From NCBI RefSeq assembly GCF_028826155.1, contig NZ_JAQGPN010000001.1, forward strand, positions 3,043,501-3,107,500: a DNA stretch of 64,000 nucleotides, in the 5' to 3' direction. A program made the translations under genes and the position numbers. Positions 28,300-37,512 of this stretch are shown piece by piece (the stretch's first letter is position 1; the number at the start of each line of letters is the position of its first letter). The notes below the pieces were generated by a model. The model had not been told where the DNA came from. It ran no database searches and saw only the letters and a list, made by a program, of their open reading frames with translations. This stretch comes from Mesorhizobium shangrilense (GTDB taxonomy: Bacteria > Pseudomonadota > Alphaproteobacteria > Rhizobiales > Rhizobiaceae).

Positions 28300-28884
28300 A
28301 TGGGGGACAAGGCCTCGTTGACAGGCCGTGATCCGGGCGAAGCGCAGGACCAGGGGAACGACGCAGCGGGATTGATCGAAGTTTCGGGCGCGATCAAATG
28401 GTTCGACGTGGCCAAGGGCTACGGCTTCATATGTCCCGACATGTCGGGACTTGGTGATATTCTTCTGCATGTGACCTGTTTGCGGCGGGACGGGTTTCAG
28501 ACCGCCCTGGAAGGGGCGCGGGTTGTCTGCCTCGTCAGGCAGGGTGACCGCGGACTCCAGGCGTTCAAGGTTCTTTCCATGGATACGTCGACGGCGGTGC
28601 ATCCGGCGGAGCAACAGCCCGCCCGCACCCACGTCTCGGTGACGGCCGAAAGCGGGCTGGAGCGCGCCCTCGTAAAGTGGTTCAACCGCACGAAGGGGTT
28701 CGGCTTCCTGACCAGGGGAGACGGGACCGAGGACATTTTCGTCCACATGGAGACGCTGCGTCGCTACGGCCTCACCGAGTTGCGGCCCGGCCAGGTGGTC
28801 CTCTGCCGGTTCGGCCGAGGCGACAAGGGCCTTATGGCGGCCGAAATTCACCCCGATATCGGGACGTTGCCGATTTCGCACTAG
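28300..28884 (+). CDS. protein with two cold-shock domains
   Basis: 194 residues holding two CSDs: domain 1 (about 30-95) with [15 protein letters not shown] and DILLHVTCL, domain 2 (about 125-190) with [16 protein letters not shown] and [14 protein letters not shown] is RNP1 and DIFVH RNP2; both domains look capable of RNA/ssDNA binding, and the second is closer to consensus. Double-CSD proteins are typical of rhizobia and likely act as RNA chaperones. The ATG at 28300 has AAGGGG nine bases upstream; a GTG eleven codons earlier is possible. Confidence 0.88.
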   Translation: MGDKASLTGRDPGEAQDQGNDAAGLIEVSGAIKWFDVAKGYGFICPDMSGLGDILLHVTCLRRDGFQTALEGARVVCLVRQGDRGLQAFKVLSMDTSTAVHPAEQQPARTHVSVTAESGLERALVKWFNRTKGFGFLTRGDGTEDIFVHMETLRRYGLTELRPGQVVLCRFGRGDKGLMAAEIHPDIGTLPISH

Positions 28885-28921
28885 GGTTCAGGCCCTCGTG
28901 CTCAAACGTTCCGGAGAGAAC

Positions 28922-29437
28922 ATGCATCTCGAACATTGGCGGTCGAGCGGGCTGGCGCGCTGCGCCGTCCTGGTGGCGTTTCTGTTGGGTTCGGCCGCAA
29001 CGTCCAGCGCCGACAACGATGCCCTTGTCCTGCCGGTCGACCCCGCGCCGCTGGTCGTTGAATCCTCCGGTGGCGAGCTCTCGTTCAAGATCGAGATCGC
29101 CGACGACGCCGCGGAGCGGGGCGCGGGTCTGATGTTCCGAAAGTTCCTTCCAGCCGATCAGGGGATGCTCTTCGTCTTCGAGCGAACGCAGCCCGTCGGC
29201 TTCTGGATGAAGAACACGCCGCTGCCGCTCGATCTGATCTTCATCGGGGAGGACGGCGAGGTAAAAGCCATCCGGCAGGGTGAGCCGATGTCGGAAGCCC
29301 TGATCGCGCCGCCCGAATCCGTGCGCTTCGTTCTGGAGCTTAATGCGGGAACGGCGGCTGCGCGCGGGATCGAGGAGGGAGATCGCCTGCGCCACCCGCA
29401 AATCGAGGCGACGGCAGGCGGCCAAGGCAGCAAGTAG
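28922..29437 (+). CDS. DUF192 domain-containing exported protein
   Basis: 171 residues: a signal peptide (CAVLVAFLLGSAATSSA-D) and a DUF192 domain with KIEIADDAAERGAGLMFRK, GMLFVFE, FWMKNTPLPLDLIFI, and LELNAGTAAARGIEEGDRL. It is probably periplasmic; function unknown (small beta-barrel fold). The chosen ATG has GGAGAG five bases upstream, better than the GTG eight codons earlier. Begins 38 bp after the cold-shock gene. Confidence 0.87.
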   Translation: MHLEHWRSSGLARCAVLVAFLLGSAATSSADNDALVLPVDPAPLVVESSGGELSFKIEIADDAAERGAGLMFRKFLPADQGMLFVFERTQPVGFWMKNTPLPLDLIFIGEDGEVKAIRQGEPMSEALIAPPESVRFVLELNAGTAAARGIEEGDRLRHPQIEATAGGQGSK

Positions 29438-29554
29438 GCGGACCGGCGTCAGGTCGCCTCAGGGCGGCGCGAGGGTCGACATCCACGGTAATCCATGCTT
29501 CTCCGGGGGCAGCCTGCCATTGCGGCGACTTGCTTTCATGACCTTCGGTGTTCG

Positions 29555-30331
29555 ATGACTTTCTTCCGGCATGAATCGTTCGATATCGCATATGTCGACA
29601 GCGGCCCCGCAAACCAGGAGCCGATCCTCCTGATCCATGGCTTCGCATCCAGCGCAAAGGTCAACTGGATCACGCCCGGCTGGATCAAGACGCTGACCGA
29701 AGCCGGGTACCGCACGGTGGCCTTCGACCATCGGGGCCATGGCCGATCGTCCAAGAGCTACGACCCGGAGGACTACACGCCCACGAGAATGGCGGGCGAT
29801 GCGGTCGCATTGCTCGATCATCTCGGGATCCCAATCGCCCACGTCATGGGCTACTCGATGGGCGCCCGGGTATCGGCCTTCCTTGCGCTGGATCATCCAG
29901 AACGGGTCAGGAGCCTGATCTTTGGCGGACTGGGCATCGGCATGGTCGACGGCGTCGGCGACTGGGATCCGATCGCGGAGGCTCTGTCCGCGGAGGATCC
30001 GGGAACAGTCACCCACCCGCGTGGAAAAATGTTCCGGACATTCGCCGACCAGACCGGAAGTGACCGCCGGGCTCTCGCAGCCTGCATCTCGACATCACGG
30101 GAATTGCTCACCGTCGACGAAATGGCGCGGATCACGCAGCCCACGCTGGTTGCGGTCGGCACCAAGGACGACATCGGAGGATCGGCGTCGGAACTGGCGA
30201 CGTTGATGCCAAACGCCGAGGCGTTTGACATCGAGGGGCGGGATCATATGCTGTCGGTCGGGGACCGCACGTTCAAGAAGCGGGCCCTGGAGTTCCTGCG
30301 TATGCATCCAATCGAAGGCCTCGCACGCTGA
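29555..30331 (+). CDS. alpha/beta hydrolase
   Basis: 258 residues, cytoplasmic. Oxyanion strand ILLIHGFASS (about 28-37), DHRGHGRSSKSYD, nucleophile GYSMGARVS (Ser near residue 97), Asp in KDDIGG and His in GRDHMLSVGD, a complete triad. Closest in appearance to haloperoxidase/ester hydrolase members; the substrate is unknown. A second, clearly different hydrolase follows 76 bp downstream. Confidence 0.87.
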   Translation: MTFFRHESFDIAYVDSGPANQEPILLIHGFASSAKVNWITPGWIKTLTEAGYRTVAFDHRGHGRSSKSYDPEDYTPTRMAGDAVALLDHLGIPIAHVMGYSMGARVSAFLALDHPERVRSLIFGGLGIGMVDGVGDWDPIAEALSAEDPGTVTHPRGKMFRTFADQTGSDRRALAACISTSRELLTVDEMARITQPTLVAVGTKDDIGGSASELATLMPNAEAFDIEGRDHMLSVGDRTFKKRALEFLRMHPIEGLAR

Positions 30332-30407
30332 GGGGGCCTGCTGTCGCGGGTCAGGACGGCGATGCCGGCCCACTATCTCTGCCATTCGACACTACGTCCT
30401 CCATTTC

Positions 30408-31277
30408 ATGATCAAAGCAAAAGCCATTGAATTCGCGGGCGCTGAGGGAAATCGCCTGGCCGCAGACATCTGGGATGGTCAGGGCAGGCCGGTGATATTC
30501 CTCCATGGCGGCGGCCAGACGCGTCGCGCCTGGGGCGACAGCGCAAGACAAGCCGCCGCAGCCGGCATGCGCGCCATCACGATCGATCAGCGCGGCCATG
30601 GCGAAAGCGAATGGGTGGCCAGCGGGCACTACAGCTTCGACGACTATGCGCTTGATGTGGTGGCCGTTGTTCGGGCGGTCGTGCAGCGCTTCGATGCCAT
30701 GCCGGCCGTCGTCGGCGCATCCCTCGGCGGTCTCGCCGCACTCACGGCCGAGTTGCGCCACGGGCCGCTTTTCGCGTCGCTGGTGCTGGTTGACGTGACG
30801 CCGCGGATGGATCTGGACGGCATCATGAAGGTGCAAGGCTTCATGGGCGCGCGTATCGAAGAAGGCTTTGCGACGCTGCAGGAGGCCGCGGACGCCATCG
30901 CCGAATACCTGCCTCACCGGAAACGCCCGCGCTCGCTCGATGGCCTGCGCAAGAACCTCCGCCTCTCCGACGACGGCCGCTATCGCTGGCACTGGGACCC
31001 TGCATTCATTGCGGGCGTACGCAGCATCGGCCACAACGCGAAGGAGACGTCCGAGGAGCTGATGGCAATGCTGCCCAGCCTTCGCATCCCGACGCTGCTG
31101 GTCAGGGGGACGCAGTCCGAGCTGGTCCACGAAGCCTATGCGCGTGAATTCCTCGAGCGTACGCCGGTCGCAAGCCAGGTGGATGTCAGCGGCGCGGGGC
31201 ACATGGTGGCCGGAGACCGCAACGACGCATTCTCGACCGCGATTCTTGGCTTCCTGACCGAGCAGCAGGCTGCCTGA
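30408..31277 (+). CDS. alpha/beta hydrolase
   Basis: 289 residues. VIFLHGGGQTRRAWGD, DQRGHGESEW, nucleophile VGASLGGLA (Ser near residue 105), Asp in the region of RGTQSEL, and His in GAGHMVAGD. Its sequence is only distantly similar to the preceding hydrolase, so this pair is not a recent duplication. Substrate unknown. The ATG lies 76 bases after the first hydrolase stop without an evident ribosome site. Confidence 0.86.
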   Translation: MIKAKAIEFAGAEGNRLAADIWDGQGRPVIFLHGGGQTRRAWGDSARQAAAAGMRAITIDQRGHGESEWVASGHYSFDDYALDVVAVVRAVVQRFDAMPAVVGASLGGLAALTAELRHGPLFASLVLVDVTPRMDLDGIMKVQGFMGARIEEGFATLQEAADAIAEYLPHRKRPRSLDGLRKNLRLSDDGRYRWHWDPAFIAGVRSIGHNAKETSEELMAMLPSLRIPTLLVRGTQSELVHEAYAREFLERTPVASQVDVSGAGHMVAGDRNDAFSTAILGFLTEQQAA

Positions 31278-31347
31278 GGCGTCGACACCGCCCTTCCTCG
31301 ACGGCAACAATTGGCGTAGGGCAGGGATGCAAACCTGAGAAGAGCCG

Positions 31348-31698
31348 ATGACTGCGCCAAAAGAACTGCGGGTTTCGAAGGACCGGAAGCTGCTGACCGT
31401 TACTTTCCCGGGGCATGCGCCGTTCGAGCTGCCGGCCGAGCTGCTGCGCGTCCTTTCGCCCTCGGCCGAAGTGCAGGGGCATTCGCCTGAACAGCGAGTC
31501 ACCGTGCCGGGCAAACGCAACGTGGCGATCACCAAGGTCGAGCCTGTCGGCAACTATGCGGTTCGCATCACATTCGACGACTTCCACGATACCGGCATCT
31601 TTACCTGGGACTACCTCCATACGCTGGGTCACGAAAAGGAAGAGCGATGGTCCGGATATCTGACGGAACTGAAGGAAAAGGGGCTTTCGCGAGACTGA
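31348..31698 (+). CDS. DUF971 domain-containing protein
   Basis: 116 residues of DUF971, the small domain homologous to the N-terminal Zn-binding part of gamma-butyrobetaine hydroxylase (PELRVSKDRKLLTV, FELPAELLRVLSPSAEVQGH, VAITKVEPVGNYAVRITFDDFHDTGIFTWDYL). No oxygenase domain is attached. Function as a stand-alone protein is unknown. It sits between the second hydrolase and msrQ on the same strand. Confidence 0.9.
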   Translation: MTAPKELRVSKDRKLLTVTFPGHAPFELPAELLRVLSPSAEVQGHSPEQRVTVPGKRNVAITKVEPVGNYAVRITFDDFHDTGIFTWDYLHTLGHEKEERWSGYLTELKEKGLSRD

Positions 31699-31740
31699 AC
31701 CAAAGCCGATGCGGCGAACGGATGTAACTTTTTCGGTCTT

Positions 31741-31754
31741 CGGAACGTATTCCG
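31741..31754. promoter_or_regulatory. palindrome upstream of msrQ
   Basis: Perfect inverted repeat CGGAA-CGTA-TTCCG located 23 bases before the msrQ ATG. It could bind a dimeric regulator or form a small RNA hairpin. No matching regulator is adjacent. Confidence 0.3.
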
Positions 31755-31776
31755 TGAACGAACAACGGGTTCGCCG

Positions 31777-32673
31777 ATGATGCCCTGGACCGATCGTGCC
31801 GGAAAGTTCTCGCCGCTCAAATGCGCGGTGCTCGTCGGCACGTTGCTGCCGGCGCTTTATCTCTGCTGGGGGCTGGCAAACGGATCGATTGCCGCCGCAG
31901 CGCCGGTCGGGCCGCTCGGCGCACGGCCGATCACGGAACTGATCCACCGCACCGGAGACTGGGCCATCCGTTTCCTGCTGCTCTCGCTCTGCGTCTCGCC
32001 GCTGCGGCGGATCGTGCAGTGGCCGAAGCTGATAAACGTCCGCCGCATGCTCGGACTCGCAGCTTTTTCCTATGCGCTGGCCCATCTGTCGCTCTACGCA
32101 CTCGACCAGAAATTCCGTCTCGGGATCATCGTTTCGGAGATCGCGGTACGCTTCTACCTGACAATCGGGTTCGTCGCCTTGCTCGGGCTCTCCACGCTCG
32201 CCGTCACCTCGACCGACGCCATGATCAAGCGGCTTGGCGGCAACTGGAATCGGCTGCACAGGATCGTCTATGTGATCGCGTTGCTGGCTTCGCTTCACTT
32301 CTTCATCCAGACCAAGCTCGACGTCTACCAGGCGACGCTGATGGCTGGCTTCCTGCTCGCCCTGTTCGGTTACCGCATCGCGCACGCCAGAGGCTTTTCC
32401 CTCACCTCACCATGGGTGCTCTTGTCCATCGCGGTCCTTGCGGCGCTCGCAACGGCGGTGGTCGAGGTGGCATGGTACGGCCTTGCCACCAACGTCCCGC
32501 CGCTGCGGGTATTGGCGGCAAACCTCCAGTTCGGCTTTTCGGTAAGGCCGGCCTGGTGGGTGCTGGCGGCGGGGCTGGGGGTGACGGTTCTTGGCGTCGT
32601 GCGGCCGTACTTCGGACCGGGAGAAACAAAAAACCGGCGGGCGCGACCGGCAGAGGTCAGCCGCACCGCATAA
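31777..32673 (+). CDS. msrQ: ferric-reductase-like heme-binding membrane protein (MsrQ type)
   Basis: 298 residues with about six to eight hydrophobic helices and a ferric reductase-like transmembrane domain (RTGDWAIRFLLLSLCVSPLRR, FSYALAHLSLYAL and LHRIVYVIALLASLHFF containing paired histidines that ligate heme b). MsrQ supplies electrons to the periplasmic methionine sulfoxide reductase MsrP. The usual msrP gene is not adjacent, so the partner must be elsewhere or the protein serves another reductase. The C-terminal ~80 residues extend beyond the E. coli protein length. Confidence 0.85.
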   Translation: MMPWTDRAGKFSPLKCAVLVGTLLPALYLCWGLANGSIAAAAPVGPLGARPITELIHRTGDWAIRFLLLSLCVSPLRRIVQWPKLINVRRMLGLAAFSYALAHLSLYALDQKFRLGIIVSEIAVRFYLTIGFVALLGLSTLAVTSTDAMIKRLGGNWNRLHRIVYVIALLASLHFFIQTKLDVYQATLMAGFLLALFGYRIAHARGFSLTSPWVLLSIAVLAALATAVVEVAWYGLATNVPPLRVLAANLQFGFSVRPAWWVLAAGLGVTVLGVVRPYFGPGETKNRRARPAEVSRTA

Positions 32674-32708
32674 CCGGAGGAGCCGCGACCAAACCCGCCA
32701 GCGCGTGG

Positions 32709-33848
32709 CTACGGATTGACCGGCCGGGCTGCCGAAAAGGCGTTCGGGAACATTTTCGGGGCGAAAGCGCCGCAGATCCACCAGATGGCAAGGGCCGCGC
32801 CGGCGCCCACTATGCCGTCGACGGCATAGTGCCAGCCAAGGTGGATCGAGCCGATGAAGATGAGCAGCGCGAAAACCGTCATCGCGTGGCCGAAGCGCCT
32901 GTCCAGCCTGTATGCGAAGGCGGCGAACAAGACCGCCTGCGCATTGTGCATGCTGGGCATGGCCGAAATTCCTCCCGGCATGTCGTGATTCCCGATATGG
33001 CCCTGCCAGAGATATTCCTGTGCGATCACGGCGAGTAGCGGAGGCTCGCTCCGAGCCTCGGCCAGATACTGCATGAGGCCAGCGTAGGGCGACGTCATGC
33101 CGGGAACAACGTCGCCGAAATAGCAGGGACCCGCCGAAGAGAGCAAGGTAGCCATCACCAGGCCGATGACGATCCAACTCAGGATCATCGACATCCACAA
33201 CCGTGCCCTCAGCAACGCCGGGACGCGGGGACTGGCGAAAGCGCCCGCCCAGAACATGAACATCATTGGCCCCCAGAGCCCGTAGAGTAGGTCCAGGGTC
33301 GCTGTAATCATCGGGTAGCCAAGCATGGGATGCAGCACTTCCCACGGACTATGGCCGAGGAACAGGACTTGGTCCCATCGCGCAAACGTCGGGTCCCACG
33401 AGAACGGCGCCACTTCGGGGATCATCATCTTGTTGTAGAGGAATGCCGCAAGCATCAGGATCAGCCAGGCGCAGGCGAACAGGTACCGCCACAGCATGTC
33501 CGATCTGACGATCGCCGAGAGCGAAGCGACCACGGCGCGAAGCGGAGAGCCGCTGCGGTCATAGACCAGCGCCTTCACGCAGACCGCGATCAGAAGCATG
33601 CTCCCGACCAGGACGCACCCGCTGACGGCACTTTGCGCGTACCTTTCTAGGAAGGGAACAAAATCGACGCCCTGCAATGCCGAAACGAACAGTGTGAAGG
33701 CGACCAGGCCGAGGATGGCCATGTAGATGACGGCATAAGTTCCCAGTTCGCGGCCCCACCAGGAGAAGCCACTTGTGGCGGCGCGCTTCGCCAGCCCGCC
33801 CGTACCCGCCGAGTTTGACAACTCACGCCCCCCGCTGTCGCCAATCAC
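32709..33848 (-). CDS. PAP2 family phosphatase (membrane)
   Basis: 379 residues with about eight hydrophobic helices and a C-terminal PAP2 domain: SAMPSMHNAQAVLFAAF and IHLGWHYAVDGIVGAG are the phosphatase motifs 2 and 3 (SMPSxH and HxxxD). This arrangement resembles inositol-phosphorylceramide/AUR1-like PAP2_3 proteins, which hydrolyse or transfer lipid phosphate headgroups. GTG start. Substrate unknown; lipid or polyprenyl phosphate is likely. Confidence 0.85.
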   Translation of the reverse strand: MIGDSGGRELSNSAGTGGLAKRAATSGFSWWGRELGTYAVIYMAILGLVAFTLFVSALQGVDFVPFLERYAQSAVSGCVLVGSMLLIAVCVKALVYDRSGSPLRAVVASLSAIVRSDMLWRYLFACAWLILMLAAFLYNKMMIPEVAPFSWDPTFARWDQVLFLGHSPWEVLHPMLGYPMITATLDLLYGLWGPMMFMFWAGAFASPRVPALLRARLWMSMILSWIVIGLVMATLLSSAGPCYFGDVVPGMTSPYAGLMQYLAEARSEPPLLAVIAQEYLWQGHIGNHDMPGGISAMPSMHNAQAVLFAAFAYRLDRRFGHAMTVFALLIFIGSIHLGWHYAVDGIVGAGAALAIWWICGAFAPKMFPNAFSAARPVNP

Positions 33849-33885
33849 CGTAGCAAGGGGGCATTAAGCGTTTGTTTCTCGGGGA

Positions 33886-34338
33886 TCAGTCGCTGTTCAG
33901 CATTTCCTCGATGCGGCGCATCTGATCGCCCATCCGGTCGCATTCAGCGGCGCTGGACTGCGCCATCACCCGTTCGATCAGCGTGGAGTAGACTTTCAGG
34001 GCATCCATCAGCAGCGCTTCGCCCTGTTCGGTGAGGTAGAGCCGCATGATGCGCCGATCCTTGGGATCGCCCTCTCGCCGCAGTACGCCCTGCTTCTCCA
34101 TCTGCGGCAGCAGCATCGTGATGTTGGAACGACCGACCAGCAACCGGCGCGCGACGTCATGTTGCGACATGCCGGGATGCCGGTAGAGATTCATGAGCAC
34201 GTCGAGCTGGCCTATCTTGAGATCCAGCGGCGCCAAGGCCCGGGTCAGGGCGCGGACCACCGCCTTTTCCGCACGTACCAACGCGATCCAGTTTTTAAAG
34301 CGGGGATTGTCCCACGGGAGTGCTTGCATATTGTTCAT
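33886..34338 (-). CDS. MarR family transcriptional regulator
   Basis: 150 residues; winged-helix MarR fold with the recognition block LLVGRSNITMLLPQMEKQGVL, RREGDPKDRRIMRLYLTEQG as wing and dimerisation helices at both ends. It is divergent from the hydrolase at 34386 with 47 bp between starts, and two palindromes of identical layout lie in that gap, one overlapping its own start codon. It very probably autoregulates and controls the hydrolase. The effector is not evident. Confidence 0.92.
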   Translation of the reverse strand: MNNMQALPWDNPRFKNWIALVRAEKAVVRALTRALAPLDLKIGQLDVLMNLYRHPGMSQHDVARRLLVGRSNITMLLPQMEKQGVLRREGDPKDRRIMRLYLTEQGEALLMDALKVYSTLIERVMAQSSAAECDRMGDQMRRIEEMLNSD

Positions 34339-34366
34339 GCTTGAACTAGTTTGTTCATCCTTGAAC
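34333..34366. promoter_or_regulatory. tandem MarR-type operator
   Basis: Two copies of GTTCA-N4-TGAAC (34333-34346 and 34353-34366) spaced exactly 20 bp start to start, that is on the same face of the helix. The first overlaps the marR ATG; the second is 20 bases before the hydrolase ATG. Placement and symmetry fit a dimeric MarR repressor acting on both genes. Confidence 0.7.
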
Positions 34367-34385
34367 GAAGTTGTCGGAGCCCACT

Positions 34386-35297
34386 ATGGCATCATTTCCC
34401 TTGAAGGTCATCCGCGGCGCGTTCGGGCTTGGCGAGCGTCTCGCGCCAACCCTGACAGGGTGGGCGGCTTTCGAGCTGTTTTGCCGGACAGCGAGCCCGC
34501 GCTCTCTGACCGGGAATGAGAGGAAGGCGATCGCCAACGCTGCATCCTTCATGAGCGACGCGCGCCACCATCACATCACGACGAGGCGGGGTTGCGTCCG
34601 CGTGCATGAGTTCCGGCCGGAGACGGGCAACGCGCGCAAAGGCACCGTGCTCGTCGTCCATGGCTGGCGCTCCCGAACCGAATACATGCGCACGGTCATC
34701 GAGGGACTTCGCGCAGCCGGTTTTCGGGTGATGTCACTCGACCTGCCGGGTCACGGACAATCGCCTGGGCGTAAGCTGGATATGGCGAGGGCGGTCGACG
34801 CGGTGGCCGCTGCCGACGAGTGGTTCGGGCCGTTCGATGCGGTGGTAGGGCACTCCTTCGGTGGAGCGACTGCCGTCAATGCCGTGGCCGGATCGATTGC
34901 GGGAATAGCGCCGATCGCGCCCGGGCGTCTTGTCCTGATCGCGGCGCCGGAGTCCCTGCCCAAGGTGTTTGAGCAATTCGGCCGCATCGTCAATGTGGGT
35001 CCGAAGTCGCAGCAGGTCATCCAGCGTCGGGTTGAACGGATCGCCGGACGCCCGTTGAGCGAATTCAGGGGTGCAGAGCAACTGGCGCAGCTTTCGGTGC
35101 CCACCTTGATCATCCATGCTCCCGACGACCGCGAAGTGCCTGCCGAGAGCGCCCGGCGCTATGCCTCTGCGGGGGAGCATGTCCGTCTTCACTGGGCAGA
35201 GGGGCTCGGCCACCGCCGAATTCTGGCGGATGCGGAAGTGGTGGACGCGACGGTGCGCTTTGCGGCCGGAGCGGCTGCGCTGACGCCGGTGCATTGA
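34386..35297 (+). CDS. alpha/beta hydrolase controlled by the adjacent MarR gene
   Basis: 303 residues. An N-terminal ~60-residue extension, then VLVVHGWRSRTEYMR (oxyanion), LPGHGQSPG, nucleophile VGHSFGGATAV (Ser near residue 154), Asp in HAPDDREVP and His in EGLGHRRIL. A complete catalytic triad. ATG with GGAG six bases upstream. The divergent MarR regulator and tandem operator suggest induction by a small aromatic or lipophilic compound, possibly the substrate; this is inference. Confidence 0.87.
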   Translation: MASFPLKVIRGAFGLGERLAPTLTGWAAFELFCRTASPRSLTGNERKAIANAASFMSDARHHHITTRRGCVRVHEFRPETGNARKGTVLVVHGWRSRTEYMRTVIEGLRAAGFRVMSLDLPGHGQSPGRKLDMARAVDAVAAADEWFGPFDAVVGHSFGGATAVNAVAGSIAGIAPIAPGRLVLIAAPESLPKVFEQFGRIVNVGPKSQQVIQRRVERIAGRPLSEFRGAEQLAQLSVPTLIIHAPDDREVPAESARRYASAGEHVRLHWAEGLGHRRILADAEVVDATVRFAAGAAALTPVH

Positions 35298-35494
35298 AGC
35301 GCGCAACACCGTTGCCCGAGAGCGCCGGGGCTGTCACAGCCTAGTTTCATGCACATGGGCCGGGCGACGCCGCGGCGGAACTTCCGCGTGCGCAAATCCT
35401 TCACACTTTCGTGCGAGCGATGGCTGGTCGAATTGAGGACATCCGTCCTGTAGTATGACCGCCCGCTGCGTCGCGGATGCAAAGAGGGGAACGC

Positions 35495-37366
35495 ATGACC
35501 AAGGGAAACCGCAACGGACGTGTCGTGGCCTGGACCTTGGCGCTCTCGCTGACTGCTTCCCTCGTTCCCCCGCCGGCAAGCGCGCAAAACCTTTTCGAGA
35601 TCCTGTTCGGCGGCCCCGTCAAGCATCGCAAGCAGCGAGGCGAACTCCTGGGCCCGGTGTCTCGGGCCAAGTCGCGCGACGGCGCTAGGGCAGCCGCGCC
35701 CAAGATTGCCGCGCCGATCTATTATACCTACAAGGCCGCGTCGCCCGAGAAGGTCGACTTCACGGCCCTCCGGAGCCTGCCGCAGACGGTTTCCGCCTTG
35801 CCCGTGCTGACGCTCTCCAACTTCCGTGAGGCGGCAGCCGGGCTGACCGGCTTCGAGCTGTCGGCAGAGAAGGAGGTCGCCAAAGCGCTGACCGAGTATT
35901 ACGCCGCCAATCCCGAATTCATCTGGGTCAGCGGTTTCAGCGCAAACGGCAGGGCGCAAGAGGCATTGCGCGTGTTCGGCGAAGCGGCCAGTCACGGACT
36001 GGTGCCTGCGGAGTATGCGGTCGCCGTCCCCCCAGCCGGGTTCTCCATCGACGATACTGCAAACCGGCTGCAGGAGCTCATCCGATTCGAGATGACGATG
36101 TCGGCCCGCGCCCTGCGCTACATACGCGATGCACAGAGCGGTCGCGTCGAGCCCAACAAGCTGTCGGGCTATCATGATTTTCCGGTCGAGGCGCTCGACA
36201 TGCTGGGGGCCTTGAGGACGCTGGCGACGGGCTACGAGACGCGGGAGTTCCTCGAATCCTTCCATCCGAGGACGCCGGAATATGCTGCGCTCAGGGTCGA
36301 GCTCGAGGCGCTCGACGCGAGCGAGGAGAACGACATCGTCGTCGACGCGAAGCTGTTGCTTCGGCCGGGCGAAACGAGCGCCGAGCTTCCGAAGATGGTG
36401 ACGCTGGTGTCGACAAAGGGCGACGAGGCGCTGGGGACGGAGTTTGCCGACGTCATCGCACAGCATGGCGCCTCGGAGGTCTACGCGCCCGAGCTCGTGC
36501 CGCTCTTCAAGGCTGCGCAACAGTCGGTTGGCCTCAAGCCGGACGGCGTCATCGGTCCGCGCACAGTCGCCGCGTTTGCGGGTCGCTCGAAGGCGGACAG
36601 ACTGCAGAAAGTCCTCTATGCCCTGGAGCAGTTGCGCTGGCACCCCTCGGAGCTTGGTCCGACGCGCGTCTTCATCAACCAACCCGCCTATAGTGCGAGC
36701 TACTACGAGAACGGTGTCGAACAGCTGGCCATGAGGACGGTGATCGGCACGGCCTCCAATCAGACTACGTTCTTCTATGACGAGATCGAACAGGTGGACT
36801 ACAACCCCTATTGGGGCGTTCCACAGTCGATCATCGTCAACGAGATGCTGCCCCGGCTGCGGCAGGATCCCGGCTATCTCGACCGCGCGGGCTATGAAGT
36901 GACGGACGCCAAGGGGCGGCGGGTGAGTTCGTCCTCCATCAATTGGGGCGCCTACGGGAGCAAGATTCCGTTCAGCGTGCGTCAGACCCCGAGCGAGGCA
37001 AACTCCCTCGGCGAACTGAAGATCCTGTTTCCAAACAAACACGCCATCTACATGCACGATACGCCGCAGAAGGCGCTGTTCGAGCGTGACGCGCGCGCCT
37101 TCAGCCACGGCTGCGTTCGGTTGCAGGATCCGCGTGGCATGGCCGCCGCCGTCCTCGGCAAGTCACGCGACTATGTCGCCGAGAAACTCGCCAAGGGACA
37201 TTCCACGGAAAAGGTCGCGCGCAAGATCCCGGTCTATGTGGCCTATTTCACCGCCTGGCCAGCGCCGTCCGGCGAGGTTCAGTATTTCGACGACGTCTAC
37301 GATCGCGATTCGCATCTGAAGGCGGCGCTCGACGCGACGGATGCGGCGCGGCTGCCGAGCAGCTGA
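35495..37366 (+). CDS. L,D-transpeptidase (YkuD) with peptidoglycan-binding domain
   Basis: 623 residues: signal peptide (VAWTLALSLTASLVPPPASA-Q), a large N-terminal scaffold region, a PG_binding_1 domain near 340-375 (QQSVGLKPDGVIGPRTVAAF), and a C-terminal YkuD catalytic domain with HDTPQKALFERD and SHGCVRL (catalytic Cys near residue 538). Acts in the periplasm, forming 3-3 crosslinks or attaching proteins to peptidoglycan, the long (YcbB/LdtD-like) class. ATG supported by AGAGGGG. Confidence 0.92.
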   Translation: MTKGNRNGRVVAWTLALSLTASLVPPPASAQNLFEILFGGPVKHRKQRGELLGPVSRAKSRDGARAAAPKIAAPIYYTYKAASPEKVDFTALRSLPQTVSALPVLTLSNFREAAAGLTGFELSAEKEVAKALTEYYAANPEFIWVSGFSANGRAQEALRVFGEAASHGLVPAEYAVAVPPAGFSIDDTANRLQELIRFEMTMSARALRYIRDAQSGRVEPNKLSGYHDFPVEALDMLGALRTLATGYETREFLESFHPRTPEYAALRVELEALDASEENDIVVDAKLLLRPGETSAELPKMVTLVSTKGDEALGTEFADVIAQHGASEVYAPELVPLFKAAQQSVGLKPDGVIGPRTVAAFAGRSKADRLQKVLYALEQLRWHPSELGPTRVFINQPAYSASYYENGVEQLAMRTVIGTASNQTTFFYDEIEQVDYNPYWGVPQSIIVNEMLPRLRQDPGYLDRAGYEVTDAKGRRVSSSSINWGAYGSKIPFSVRQTPSEANSLGELKILFPNKHAIYMHDTPQKALFERDARAFSHGCVRLQDPRGMAAAVLGKSRDYVAEKLAKGHSTEKVARKIPVYVAYFTAWPAPSGEVQYFDDVYDRDSHLKAALDATDAARLPSS

Positions 37367-37512
37367 ACGATCTCAAGGAGCCGCCGGTTGTTCGGGCGCC
37401 ACTTTGGCACGTGAGCCATCGTCTCCTTCGCTCCCGGCCTGAAGCATTTCCGGGAAATTCATGGCAAGTAGGAGACGCAACCAGCCGTGGAAAGCGCAGC
37501 CTGAGGAAGATC

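Noticed and set aside
35189..37108. 639-codon minus-strand frame opposite the L,D-transpeptidase
   Set aside because: The transpeptidase has clear signal peptide, PG-binding and YkuD motifs; the antisense frame has none.
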